A stretch of 64,000 bases of DNA, from NCBI GenBank assembly GCA_964035545.1, contig OZ037767.1, positions 21,306,628 to 21,370,627 of the forward strand, read 5' to 3'. Within the stretch, counting starts at the first letter, position 1, and each line of letters begins with the position of its first letter. Source of the stretch: Bugula neritina. Its lineage: Eukaryota; Bryozoa; Gymnolaemata; Cheilostomatida; Bugulidae. Positions 42,101-64,000 of the stretch are shown one piece after another. The position numbers were made by a program, and so were the translations under genes. Below the pieces are notes generated by a model. The model saw only the letters and a program-made list of their open reading frames with translations, did no database searches and was not told where the DNA came from.

Positions 42101-43232
42101 TATATTTTTTGTAGACCCCAGCACCAACAAAGGTAAATTTTCCGACAGTTTTCCATTTCCAATATAATTTAGTCTTTTATTTAGTTTGTGGTCACAGCAG
42201 AAGTGACCTTAACACTTGCTGACAGTGACCTTGACTATTAACGACAGTGACCTTGACACTTGCTGACAGTGACCTTGACACTTGCCGATAGTGACCTTGA
42301 CTCTTGCTGACAGTGACCTTGACTATTAACGACAGTGAGTTTGACACATACTGACATGACCTTGACACTTGCTGACAGTGACCTTGACACTTGCTGACAG
42401 TGACCTTGACACTCATCAACAGTGGTCGTGACACCTCTCTACAGTAACCAGCTTTGTTTCTGTTTGGTCTCCGTCAGTCTTTGTCAAGGATTAAGTACTT
42501 TTGTTTTTGCCACTGATTGGCAGTTTTGAATTGTGTGACTGACGATTGTAGTAATGTTTACACTGTTTCTTTGCTTTGCACAGCCCATTCTATTTTGTAA
42601 TATTGTCACATGTTTTTGGAAGTATTGATTCACAAGATCAAAGGTTGAACACATTTTGATAAACTAACTTACTTTTCAGAAAATTGTGGCAATGCTATGA
42701 AATAGACATCACTTTTACCCAACCATCAAAGTTGAAAGTAGTGGTAAAGGTGTTTGCCCACAGTTGAATGTGTGTATTGTGCCAACTTACCAGTAGCATA
42801 TGACATAGAATACACTACTTATATAATATATGACAAATACTGTTACAATGACATCACTTACACATTGATGTGGGGTAAATATAGTATAATGTATGATATA
42901 ATGCATAATTTAGCATTAGTTAGACTTAGAGCACTTTATTACCATTGCAGCAGTCTCCAGGGCTCACCAGTGACCAGTTCTACATGGCTATGCTTAGAGT
43001 ACGCGACACAGTTTTGACCAACTGGAAGGACATGAGAAGACAATTCCGTAAACAGGATCCAACGAGTAGCGGGGCAGTTTCTCCATTTCACTTTAGAGAC
43101 ATTCTTAGACAGTACAACGTAAACCTAACGGAAGACGAGTTCTATCACATCATGACCTATTATGACAAGGGAATGACGGGTAACATCAGTTACAATGACT
43201 TTATAGGTCACTTCCTTCGTGCAGTCAAGTAG
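27124..43232 (+). CDS. EFCAB6: EFCAB6-like multi-EF-hand calcium-binding protein
   Basis: 27 exons: 27124-27265, 27871-27968, 28153-28373, 29964-30173, 30526-30638, 30892-30995, 31265-31413, 31631-31862, 32075-32235, 32474-32558, 32716-32876, 33078-33245, 33544-33715, 34325-34400, 35059-35243, 35408-35626, 35878-36113, 36362-36592, 37011-37166, 38423-38618, 39920-40114, 40331-40592, 40962-41080, 41222-41459, 41689-41873, 42115-42132, 42951-43232. Every phase matches; product 1537 aa (human 1501). NPNLSSIEVENLL near the N terminus, VILAWDTVDEIL in the middle and ILRQYNVNLTEDEFYHIMTYYDK at the C terminus, split at most to 20 residues when compared, follow human EFCAB6. Repeated EF-hand pairs run through the protein; loops closest to consensus start at about residues 194 (DYNRDGR), 312 (DKNNDGF), 658 (DKKNSGK), 769 (DADHNGL) and 1111 (DKDNTGR). 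Others have lost ligands. The mammalian protein is known as a DJ-1 and androgen-receptor binding protein enriched in testis, and a ciliary/flagellar role is plausible. Exon 26 is only 18 bp and least certain, although frame and splice signals fit. Confidence 0.93.
27335..27570. repeat. 18-bp minisatellite in EFCAB6 intron 1
   Basis: About twelve units of GTCACCTAGTATAGAGT with single-base variants. Confidence 0.85.
28022..28125. repeat. ~18-bp repeat in EFCAB6 intron 2
   Basis: Six units of TTGACTCACTGATACA-type sequence just before the pyrimidine tract of exon 3. Confidence 0.7.
28385..28720. repeat. ~15-18-bp ATCTACAGTAT minisatellite in EFCAB6 intron 3
   Basis: About twenty variants of CTATCTACAGTATAT. 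It abuts the hAT-like element starting at 28739. Confidence 0.85.
28739..29905. mobile_element. Non-autonomous hAT-like element, copy 1, in EFCAB6 intron 3
   Basis: The element begins CAGGGTTGGGGTAATTGTAA and ends with the complement, ACCCCAACCCTG. It is flanked by a perfect 8-bp direct repeat CAGTGTAT (28731-28738 and 29906-29913). An 8-bp duplication with CAG-starting ends is the hAT pattern. Subterminal DNA is made of many AATTGTAATTA words in both orientations. It carries no transposase reading frame. A second copy of the family, in opposite orientation, is at 54435-56571. An independent inverted repeat (29007-29643) sits inside this copy and is absent from the other. Confidence 0.85.
29007..29643. 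mobile_element. Fold-back inverted-repeat element nested in hAT-like copy 1
   Basis: Two arms of roughly 240 bp are inverted, imperfect copies. The left arm starts GGTCATTCCATGCC and includes GTCTCAGATTTTGTTCATGT; the right arm ends GATATGGAATGAT and includes the complement CAAAATCTGAGAC. Copy 2 of the host element reads through this point without it, so it is a later insertion. The word ATAGTA occurs at both ends and may be a target duplication. Confidence 0.7.
30430..30497. repeat. (CACACG/CGCACA) microsatellite
   Basis: Alternating CACGCGCACACACACG run in EFCAB6 intron 4, shortly before the exon 5 acceptor. Confidence 0.8.
31420..31560. repeat. ~33-bp repeat in EFCAB6 intron 7
   Basis: Four units containing TTACTCTGGTATTACCTC and AGTACATATA, beginning a few bases after the exon 7 donor. 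Confidence 0.75.
32860..33077. repeat. Degenerate repeat of the exon 11 splice junction, making up EFCAB6 intron 11
   Basis: The end of exon 11 plus donor reads GATCACTTCAACTA|GTAAGTAC. Related words recur at about 32905 (GATCATTTCAACTAACTAGT), 32948 (AATCACTTTAACTAGTATGT) and 33028 (AGTAACTTCAACTAATAAGT), so the 201-bp intron looks built from about four diverged copies of its own 5' boundary. Confidence 0.65.
33255..33500. repeat. ~22-24-bp minisatellite in EFCAB6 intron 12
   Basis: About ten units containing CAGTCAGTTACAGAGGT and ATCATA, starting close to the exon 12 donor. Confidence 0.8.
33943..34312. repeat. 15-bp TGTGTACTGTGTATG minisatellite in EFCAB6 intron 13
   Basis: About 24 units that end immediately before the exon 14 acceptor (TTACTTATACAG). 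The array is open in all three plus frames and gives spurious ORFs. Confidence 0.9.
34395..34952. repeat. 22-bp minisatellite spanning the EFCAB6 exon 14 donor, about 25 copies
   Basis: The true junction reads ACAGAG|GTGAGTTAGTTAT. The unit GTGAGTTAGTTATACTACAG plus AG then repeats to about 34950, so nearly every unit recreates a consensus 5' splice site (ACAGAG|GTGAGT). Confidence 0.92.
35650..35865. repeat. 15-bp minisatellite in EFCAB6 intron 16
   Basis: Fourteen units of CTACATCGTATTATA / CTATATTGTATTATA, ending next to the exon 17 acceptor. Confidence 0.88.
36125..36235. repeat. ~15-bp CACATTACT(C/A)TGT repeat in EFCAB6 intron 17
   Basis: About eight units of GTCACATTACTCTGT, followed by four ATGCCATATTATAT words to about 36310. 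Confidence 0.75.
38619..38875. repeat. ~20-bp minisatellite seeded at the EFCAB6 exon 20 donor
   Basis: The intron opens GTGAGTAATATAATATATGA and continues as repeats of GATAGTAGTGAGTAATATAT. About ten GT(G/A)AGTAAT donor copies follow the real one. Confidence 0.85.
39395..39665. repeat. TATACAGTGTATGTACAGTA palindromic repeat cluster in EFCAB6 intron 20
   Basis: Many GTATATACTGTACA-type words in both orientations; strong potential to form hairpins. It is followed at 39755-39885 by GCATGTGTTGGCATGTGCTA repeats. Confidence 0.65.
39755..39890. repeat. ~10-bp GCATGTGTTG repeat before EFCAB6 exon 21
   Basis: About twelve units of (G/T)GCATGTG(T/C)T(A/G) with drift, ending about 30 bp before the acceptor. 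Confidence 0.75.
40691..40913. mobile_element. 223-bp hAT-like MITE in EFCAB6 intron 22
   Basis: Ends are AGGGGTGGGCAATTG and TTGCCCACCTCGGG (inverted). A perfect 8-bp direct repeat TATACAGT flanks it (40683-40690 and 40914-40921). GTGGCCC words occur internally in both halves. No coding capacity. Confidence 0.82.
42193..42432. repeat. 22-bp minisatellite in EFCAB6 intron 26
   Basis: Eleven units of CAGTGACCTTGACACTTGCT plus GA. Confidence 0.9.
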
Positions 43233-43852
43233 CACCCAGCTCCGTGAACTTTCACCTGGTTTTTTAAAGTAAAACTCATTTAATTTTAGTAGCAAATCCT
43301 TCCCCAGCATACCGTCCACAACCACAAGGTCATTCTATTCAGCACATCACAACTCTTTATAGGAAGTGGTTCAGAGATTCTGTCCTAACTTATAATAAGA
43401 AACCATGTGTTAATGAAGACATAAAGCCTTGTAATTTATAGTATATCAATTGTATTTACAATATATATTTAAAAAATATACACTATTTGTTTAAAAATAA
43501 ATTTATGAAACACAACTTTCAAATATATATTATGTAGATAAACCAGCATAGCAATAAATTAAAAATATTTTTCCAATATGTTACAACACACAATACAGTA
43601 ATAGAACTGAGTGCTTTGACTAGAATGGTTTTAAAATAGAGAACAATAGTATAGGATAACACATGGAGATTGTAATTAGCAACTTTCATAGCAAATATAT
43701 AGAATGTTTACAACACCTGTAATTCGCATAGCAAGTTTGTAATGTTTCTACAATGATATAGTTATTTATGAACAGCTATGCTAACACTGCATCATATGCT
43801 AAAACTGCATCATGTGCTAACACTGCACCATGTGCTAACACTGCACTATGTG
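43233..43852. other. Convergent 3' region of EFCAB6 and TNK2
   Basis: 620 bp separates the two stop codons, which face each other. Plus-strand AATAAA words are at 43496 and 43553. No TTTATT (minus-strand signal) is evident, so the TNK2 transcript probably runs into the 3' part of EFCAB6. An 18-bp repeat at 43778-43850 (GTGCTAACACTGCACCAT) reaches the TNK2 stop codon. Confidence 0.55.

Positions 43853-43858
<6 letters not shown>
43778..43858. repeat. 18-bp repeat overlapping the TNK2 stop codon
   Basis: Four full units of GTGCTAACACTGCACCAT plus a partial GTGCTATAC. On the minus strand the TAG stop (43855-43853) is the start of the partial unit. Confidence 0.8.
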
Positions 43859-58506
<14,648 letters not shown>

Positions 58507-59920
58507 TACTATGTTGGAAGTAGAGCTGAGGAAGGGCCTTGAAACAGACAAAACCATGAATGAGCTGCAGCACTGGTTATTTATAAGTTGTCATTGTTAG
58601 CATAATATAATCTATATAACTAGTATTATATATAGAATGTCATCATCTCAATGTGTTTTTCATCATGACATCATTTTTTGACAGCTGGTTTTAACAGCTG
58701 TTTACCTCCTAGATTGAGGACAAACTTTAACATTCTAATTTATCTGTCAGAGAGTCTGCCTGCACAGACTGCACGACAAGTAATGAGTCAAGTTTAAAAA
58801 GCAATGTGAAGATAAACAAAAGCAGGATTACCACAGGATCACTTTACATAATAAATGCCAAAAAACAGCAAAATAATATTATATTACATGTGTTATAATA
58901 GAATACAGCATATATTACATAGAGTATATTGTTACAGGAGCTTTTTTGGTAGCTTTGAGAAAACTATTGTGTGATAAAAGCTTTTTGTGAAAGCTTTCAT
59001 GATAGCTATTTACTGGCAGTTTTTGTTCAATGAGTCAGAGTAGCTCAATTTTCCTCTTGTTAAAGATGCAGGCAACCTAAACTGTATTGTCCAAATAATT
59101 GTAAGTTTCAAGTATTATACTATCTTTTGCTTTTAACTTCATTAACTAAATGTTTTGTCAGCTGTGTTAATTAATGTTAGGTTAACAAAATGTTTTTACA
59201 GTTATAGGTTACAGTCCGAGTTTGAATTTGAGTTTTGTAAGAAATATACTGTTGGCAATAGACAAAAAGTAGAGTTGTGGCCTGCTTCTGTGTCCTCCAT
59301 CCATTCACCCTTCGTTAAGTGAATCACCATACATAGGCATCCGTGCCAAACAGCACGTGCTGACACAGTAAAAATTATTGGCTGACACATATATCATGCA
59401 AAACATAGAGTATATTATATATTACATAGAGTATGTCATATATTACATAAAGTATATCATATAATACATAGCATATATCATATATTACATATATAGTGAG
59501 AGATAATTGGTCATCTGAGCTTACATTAGCCATAGGAGATTCACTGAGTCATAGCTTATCAATGGCTATGGGGATTATGATAAGCCAATTAGATTGAAGA
59601 TAACATGCTGTTTTCATGAAAGTCAAATAAACTCCATAAAGATACAGTTTCAAATTGCGATAGTAGAAACTGGAATATATAATATTTGTCAGGTAGAGTC
59701 AAGTCCCGTTGGCTTCATTGTGAGCATTAAGTGTTATAAATTATATTCTATAGTATACTGTTCAATATTATATTATCTAGATTCTAGAATCTAGATAGAC
59801 AAAGTCTGAATAAGCCATATTGTTTGCCAGGATTCCTGGTGGGTTGCTTTCTAAATATAGAGGCAGGCAGATCATGTATAAATAAAATGATGTAATAACA
59901 GGACCAGATTAGTCACTTAC

Positions 59921-59976
59921 CAAGCACAGCAGTGATGTTTAGAGACAGCTTGCCGACACACACATTAGGCAGCACC
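59921..59976 (-). other. Candidate non-coding first-region exon of TNK2
   Basis: On the minus strand an acceptor (TGTTGACAG) and a strong donor (CTTG|GTAAGTGAC) bracket 56 bp. A matching acceptor-like TGTCTGTTTCAAG lies about 30 bp upstream of the TNK2 start codon. This fits a 5' UTR exon spliced to the first coding exon. It is only a splice-motif pairing, with no coding evidence. Confidence 0.3.
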
Positions 59977-60635
59977 CTGTCAACATACACATAAACATAT
60001 CACACACTTTCTATTTCTTCCTGTGTATTCACCTTGGCTGTTATAGGTAAGATTTACTAGAATATTCTATTAGTTTCATGTGGAAACACTGATTTAATAG
60101 ATACTATATTAAATATACTTATCAATGTATTGTAACACAACCTGTTCGGAGAATGAGTATCCTACTTGTAGGAAAGTGTGAACTAATCCCAATACATCAA
60201 CACGTAATCAACACTTAGAAGGAAATAGCAACTAGAGGCCAGGAAGAGAAACTAAAGAGCATGGTACTATCACAACACATACTGATAACAAATGCACAAT
60301 GACTACACAGAGTCATGTTCAGCAACTAATCGTGACGTAGCAACTAGTCACAAATGCCGCAAATATTGACGTTATAAACCATCGCCATAGCAACAAATTG
60401 CCATATCATTATGTTGCACAAAAGATTAGCAGAAGAGAGATGGATGACTCCATTGTATAAGTGACTCAGGGTGGAGATACTTGGTGCGTCTATTTTGGGT
60501 GAAATAATTAGCAACACAGCAAAGAGAAGTGCCTTAATTAGTCTCAACAACTTGCACATCTGCTTAAATCTGCTTAACAAACCATAGAAGTTTCATCTGA
60601 TAAGTGTCAGGCTTCATTGTAATTATATTACAATA

Positions 60636-60866
60636 AACTCTCACTCACGTTTGCAAGTTTATAATCTCTATTTCTGTGAGAAAACCCCTGATGGAAGGGG
60701 TTTTTGTTGAATAGGGCTAAGGACTTATTCAGATGAGGCACAGGAGCAATTACGACTGGATGCTCTTCCTAACATCACCATTGGCCTTTGACTGGGCTCG
60801 AACCCATGACTTCGTGCTTACTAGGCAAACGTTCTAACCCCTAGACCACGGCTGCTCCCTAGGAAC
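60636..60866 (-). mobile_element. tRNA-derived SINE
   Basis: Read on the minus strand, the head begins GGAGCAGCCGTGGTCTAGGG and contains a box A-like TGGTCTAGGGG and a box B-like GGGTTCGAGCC, about 65 bp in all, as in a tRNA. It continues into GATGTTAGGAAGAGCATCCA followed by GTCGTAA, which resembles the GGAAGGGCATCC tail motif of several animal SINEs paired with L2-type LINEs. A perfect 12-bp duplication TATATTACAATA flanks it (60624-60635 and 60867-60878). Another tail relic is at 20113-20172. Confidence 0.85.
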
Positions 60867-62579
60867 TATATTACAATAGTTGCAATATAAAGATAACTTA
60901 CTTTTCTCAGCAAATTATTATTTAGAGTATATGAGACTGCTGAAGGGCAGCATACAGTTGAGTCTAGACATCTTGCAAGTGAATTAGAATAATCTAATCA
61001 TAATTACTTTGTTAAATATACTACGCTAAATTTTAGCCTGCATATTACAACTAAATAACTGAGCTGTGCTGTGCATCAACTGACTGGTAACTGTACATAG
61101 AATAGTAGTTTCAACTAGTTGCCACAGAGTACTACTGCAGTTCAATTAATCAAAGCCTTTCAAAGTTAGTAGATGTCAAATCTAATGCAGAGATCAATTA
61201 TTAACAGAGCACACACCCTAGGCTTCATCTTAGACACGTTAACAATTTTTATAGAATAGTTTCACTCCAAGTCACGTTTTCACATGGCTTCCGGGCTTTT
61301 ATTAAATGCTGGTATGCACATGTGGCATTATTATGTGAAATTTTTAAGTTATTGTAGTTTACTATTTCACTTTATTATACATTGATGCTAAAATTTTGTT
61401 TAAGGTTATCTCTATACCATATTTAAAATATTATATGTGGCTTCTATGATGTCCAATTTCCTTATTACTGTCATAATGCTGGTTAATTGAGTAGTGAATG
61501 GGCTTCTATATAATAAAACAGTTCTCTTTTTACTTCGTAGTGCCAAATAGAATTGTATAATTTTCCTACCTATTAACTAAACAAGAAGGTTAACCTAGCT
61601 GGTTTAACGTAATATTTATTATAAGCTTGTCCCCAACTAAAGCAAAAGAGTACAACAAAAAGTTTTAAGCAAACCCTCTACTGTGTCTATTTTTAGAGAA
61701 AAAGGGATACATTTAGAAAAAAATTGAACATATCCGCTAAAGTGATCTCGGTCCTACTAGTCCAGACCAGAATATTGTTTTACAAGTCTGCCTTTTAAGT
61801 TCAAGTTTGGCTTCCAAGCTTTCAATCAATCATTTCAATTAGTGTACAGTATTTCAGGAGTGAGAGATGAATCCCAGATGACAGATTGATGAAAAATTAG
61901 GTAAAAAATAATAAACCTTATCACAAACCTTTTATCAAAATTTCCTGCCTAAGAGTTTTAGAGATTGTTGCTATAAATATTCCAAATGATTTTTTAATGT
62001 TACTCTGAAAAAACCTTCCAACAGAGCATGCCTCAAAGTCGAATTACTTGATTAAAGTGATAAAAAAAGTATTTGATGTCAGCAAGGATTACAACAACAA
62101 TATGAGCACTAAAAGAGTGAAGGACCTACTACAAGAGTTTGTGGTACATCTAAAGTAGTGGGCTTAGAAGCCTGGATAATCCCGAACAAAGTTCTTTTTA
62201 TTTCACCTGCTCACAGGAGAAATTGTTAGCTAATTAACAATGAGATACTCATACTGTATTGGAAAGTTTCTTAAAGTTGAACTAAAACTTACAGGTACAA
62301 GTATTTAAAGTAACGCCTAATGATGAAGTTTGAGACAAACGTTTTACAGTTTTTTTTACTTTACAACACTAAGAGTAAGAGCAACTTTGGAAGTTTTGCC
62401 ATTTCTATTAAACTTGGACAATGGAATATAAATTAGACTAGTAAATTTTTGTTTTGACTTTGGGTTATACAAACTTTAAATTTAAGAGCTAGGGTAAGAC
62501 CTTACAATTGAATTTGCAACTACTACTATTAAGCAATGTTACCGGCTTACACTAGCTTGGCTCACACAGTTACAGTGAC

Positions 62580-63380
62580 AGTCTGGGTTATTAGTTGAAA
62601 CAGTATGAGTATGACTATCAGTATCACTATAAGTATTACTATCAGTATGACTATCAATATCACTATGAGTATGAGTATGATAACCATAAGCTCACTTTCA
62701 GTATGTCAATGTGGATCATAACCATTACAATCAATATCTAATTTTATGATATAACTTATAAATTTATAGAACCAAATAACACGCTTTATAATTAGCATTA
62801 GCTCATACTCATAGTGATATCACTGTGAGTGTAACAACAATATTTAATTTTATGCTATAACTATAAGTTAGTTAATAAGGACTTATAATAATTTAAATCA
62901 TAATATAAATATTCTCATAATCAAAAAATCAAAAGATATGCATAAAATTAAATTAAAATTATTAAGAAAGCTACCAGTTAAAGTATTAGTATTACTATTA
63001 GACATTAGTATTAGTATCAGTAAAACACTTACACTAACAGTAAGTGTAAAGCTATAAGTATAAGACAAAGTCAAATGAAATGTCAAAAACAATTACTATT
63101 ACAGTAATACTATTACTATTAGTATTACAAAACCAAACAAATTGATTAATATTATAACCATAATCTTGTTCATAATGATTTATTGATAATGACTAGTCTT
63201 ATTAGTTATTAATATGAATAATTATTATTTAAATGTAATTATTATTATAAGATATTGCTATTGTCTAGCAGTATTACTATTAGTATTACTATTACTATTA
63301 GTATTAGTATTAGTTATTCACTTATAGTTATACTTATAGTTATAGTTAATGTTATAGCTATGGCCTTATGACTCATATAA
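62580..63380. repeat. Degenerate AGTATTACTATTAGTA / AGTATGACTATCAGTA array
   Basis: Interspersed short words without fixed period, of the same type as 18280-18800 and 19845-20055. Confidence 0.65.
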
Positions 63381-64000
63381 ATATGAGTTATGGGTCAACC
63401 ATAATCACAATGTTAGTCAGTAACACTAACTGTAAGTTACTAGTAGTAGTTAGTAGTTAATGCTACTGAATTATTAAAACTGATAAAACATCATGATCAA
63501 TACGCATACATTGAACAATAACATTATCTTGCAGTTGTTTAGTCGGGTGTCTATAAGTATAATCATAAGAACAAGTGTGCTTTTACATTCACTTTCAGTG
63601 TACTAGAGTTTACAAACCATTGTTAGGTAAGGAGTAAAGTTGACCAATTAGCGAACACTTGTGGGCTGTTGTAAATCGCTAAAAACAGCACCAATTTAAG
63701 AGTGACTGCGTGCAGAGTACAGATAAACATTGTTGTGTAAAATCTAGGTCTTCAACTCCAAACATGATATCCGAACTACTGTACTCAGTGACCACCAACT
63801 CGGTGCTATTTCAAGCGAACTCTCCAAACTGTTGTAGCCAATTTATCAAATGAACAGGCGAATAGTTTTATTAAATTTTCTCAAAAAAATTTGTGTGCGT
63901 ACGTACACTTTCTAAACTATCGTCAACCCCATGGTGATTATCATAGCTTAATAATAATGTTGTTGATATCAAGTATTGGTATTAAAATACTATGTGACAG

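Larger units (their letters stand above)
58507..64000. other. Region upstream of TNK2
   Basis: About 5.5 kb without a supportable protein-coding exon. It holds a possible 5' UTR exon (59921-59976), a TATTACATA-type repeat at 59395-59490, a SINE (60636-60866) and a degenerate TAG/TAC array (62580-63380). The TNK2 promoter should lie here, but no core element can be assigned. Nothing is seen at 63470-64000. Confidence 0.45.

Overview
The window is eukaryotic nuclear DNA, almost certainly from an animal. It is AT-rich. All genes are split by GT-AG introns, and the spliced reading frames use the standard code and stay open across every junction. Five genes can be read by eye: four complete and one running off the left edge. 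The ACK1-type kinase (SAM, kinase, SH3, CRIB, UBA), a CREB3/OASIS-type factor and a tRNA-headed SINE all fit an animal. Long AT-rich introns packed with minisatellites suggest an early-branching animal such as a sponge, but that is inference and the species is not determined.

Layout, left to right: (1) 49-6888, minus strand: N-terminal exons of a CREB3-like transcription factor; its bZIP exons would lie beyond base 1. (2) 8203-12486, plus: complete CYB5R4 (cytochrome b5 / CS / b5 reductase fusion), 11 exons, 584 aa. It sits head-to-head with the CREB3-like gene across 1.3 kb. (3) 14393-18051, minus: complete NSUN5 (rRNA m5C methyltransferase), 8 exons, 428 aa, convergent with CYB5R4. (4) 20664-25213, plus: complete GMPS (GMP synthase), 15 exons, 697 aa, head-to-head with NSUN5 across 2.6 kb. 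(5) 27124-43232, plus: complete EFCAB6-like multi-EF-hand protein, 27 exons, 1537 aa. (6) 43853-58506, minus: complete TNK2/ACK1-like tyrosine kinase, 17 coding exons, 1044 aa, convergent with EFCAB6 with 620 bp between stop codons. (7) 58507-64000: upstream flank of TNK2 with a candidate 5' UTR exon, a SINE and AT-rich simple repeats.

The genes do not form a pathway; this is ordinary mixed animal gene order. The unusual part is the non-coding DNA. More than thirty tandem arrays lie mostly inside introns. Several have a unit that spans or abuts a splice site, so the true 5' or 3' splice signal is followed or preceded by a string of near-identical copies. There are also non-autonomous transposons with readable target-site duplications (TSDs): two copies of one hAT-like family (28739-29905 and 54435-56571), a second hAT-like element nested inside one copy with a further inverted repeat inside that, a 223-bp hAT-like MITE, a 340-bp MITE with near-identical 65-bp arms, and a tRNA-derived SINE flanked by a perfect 12-bp duplication.

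Exon boundaries were read by hand from splice motifs, frame continuity and remembered family motifs. No alignment or search was run.
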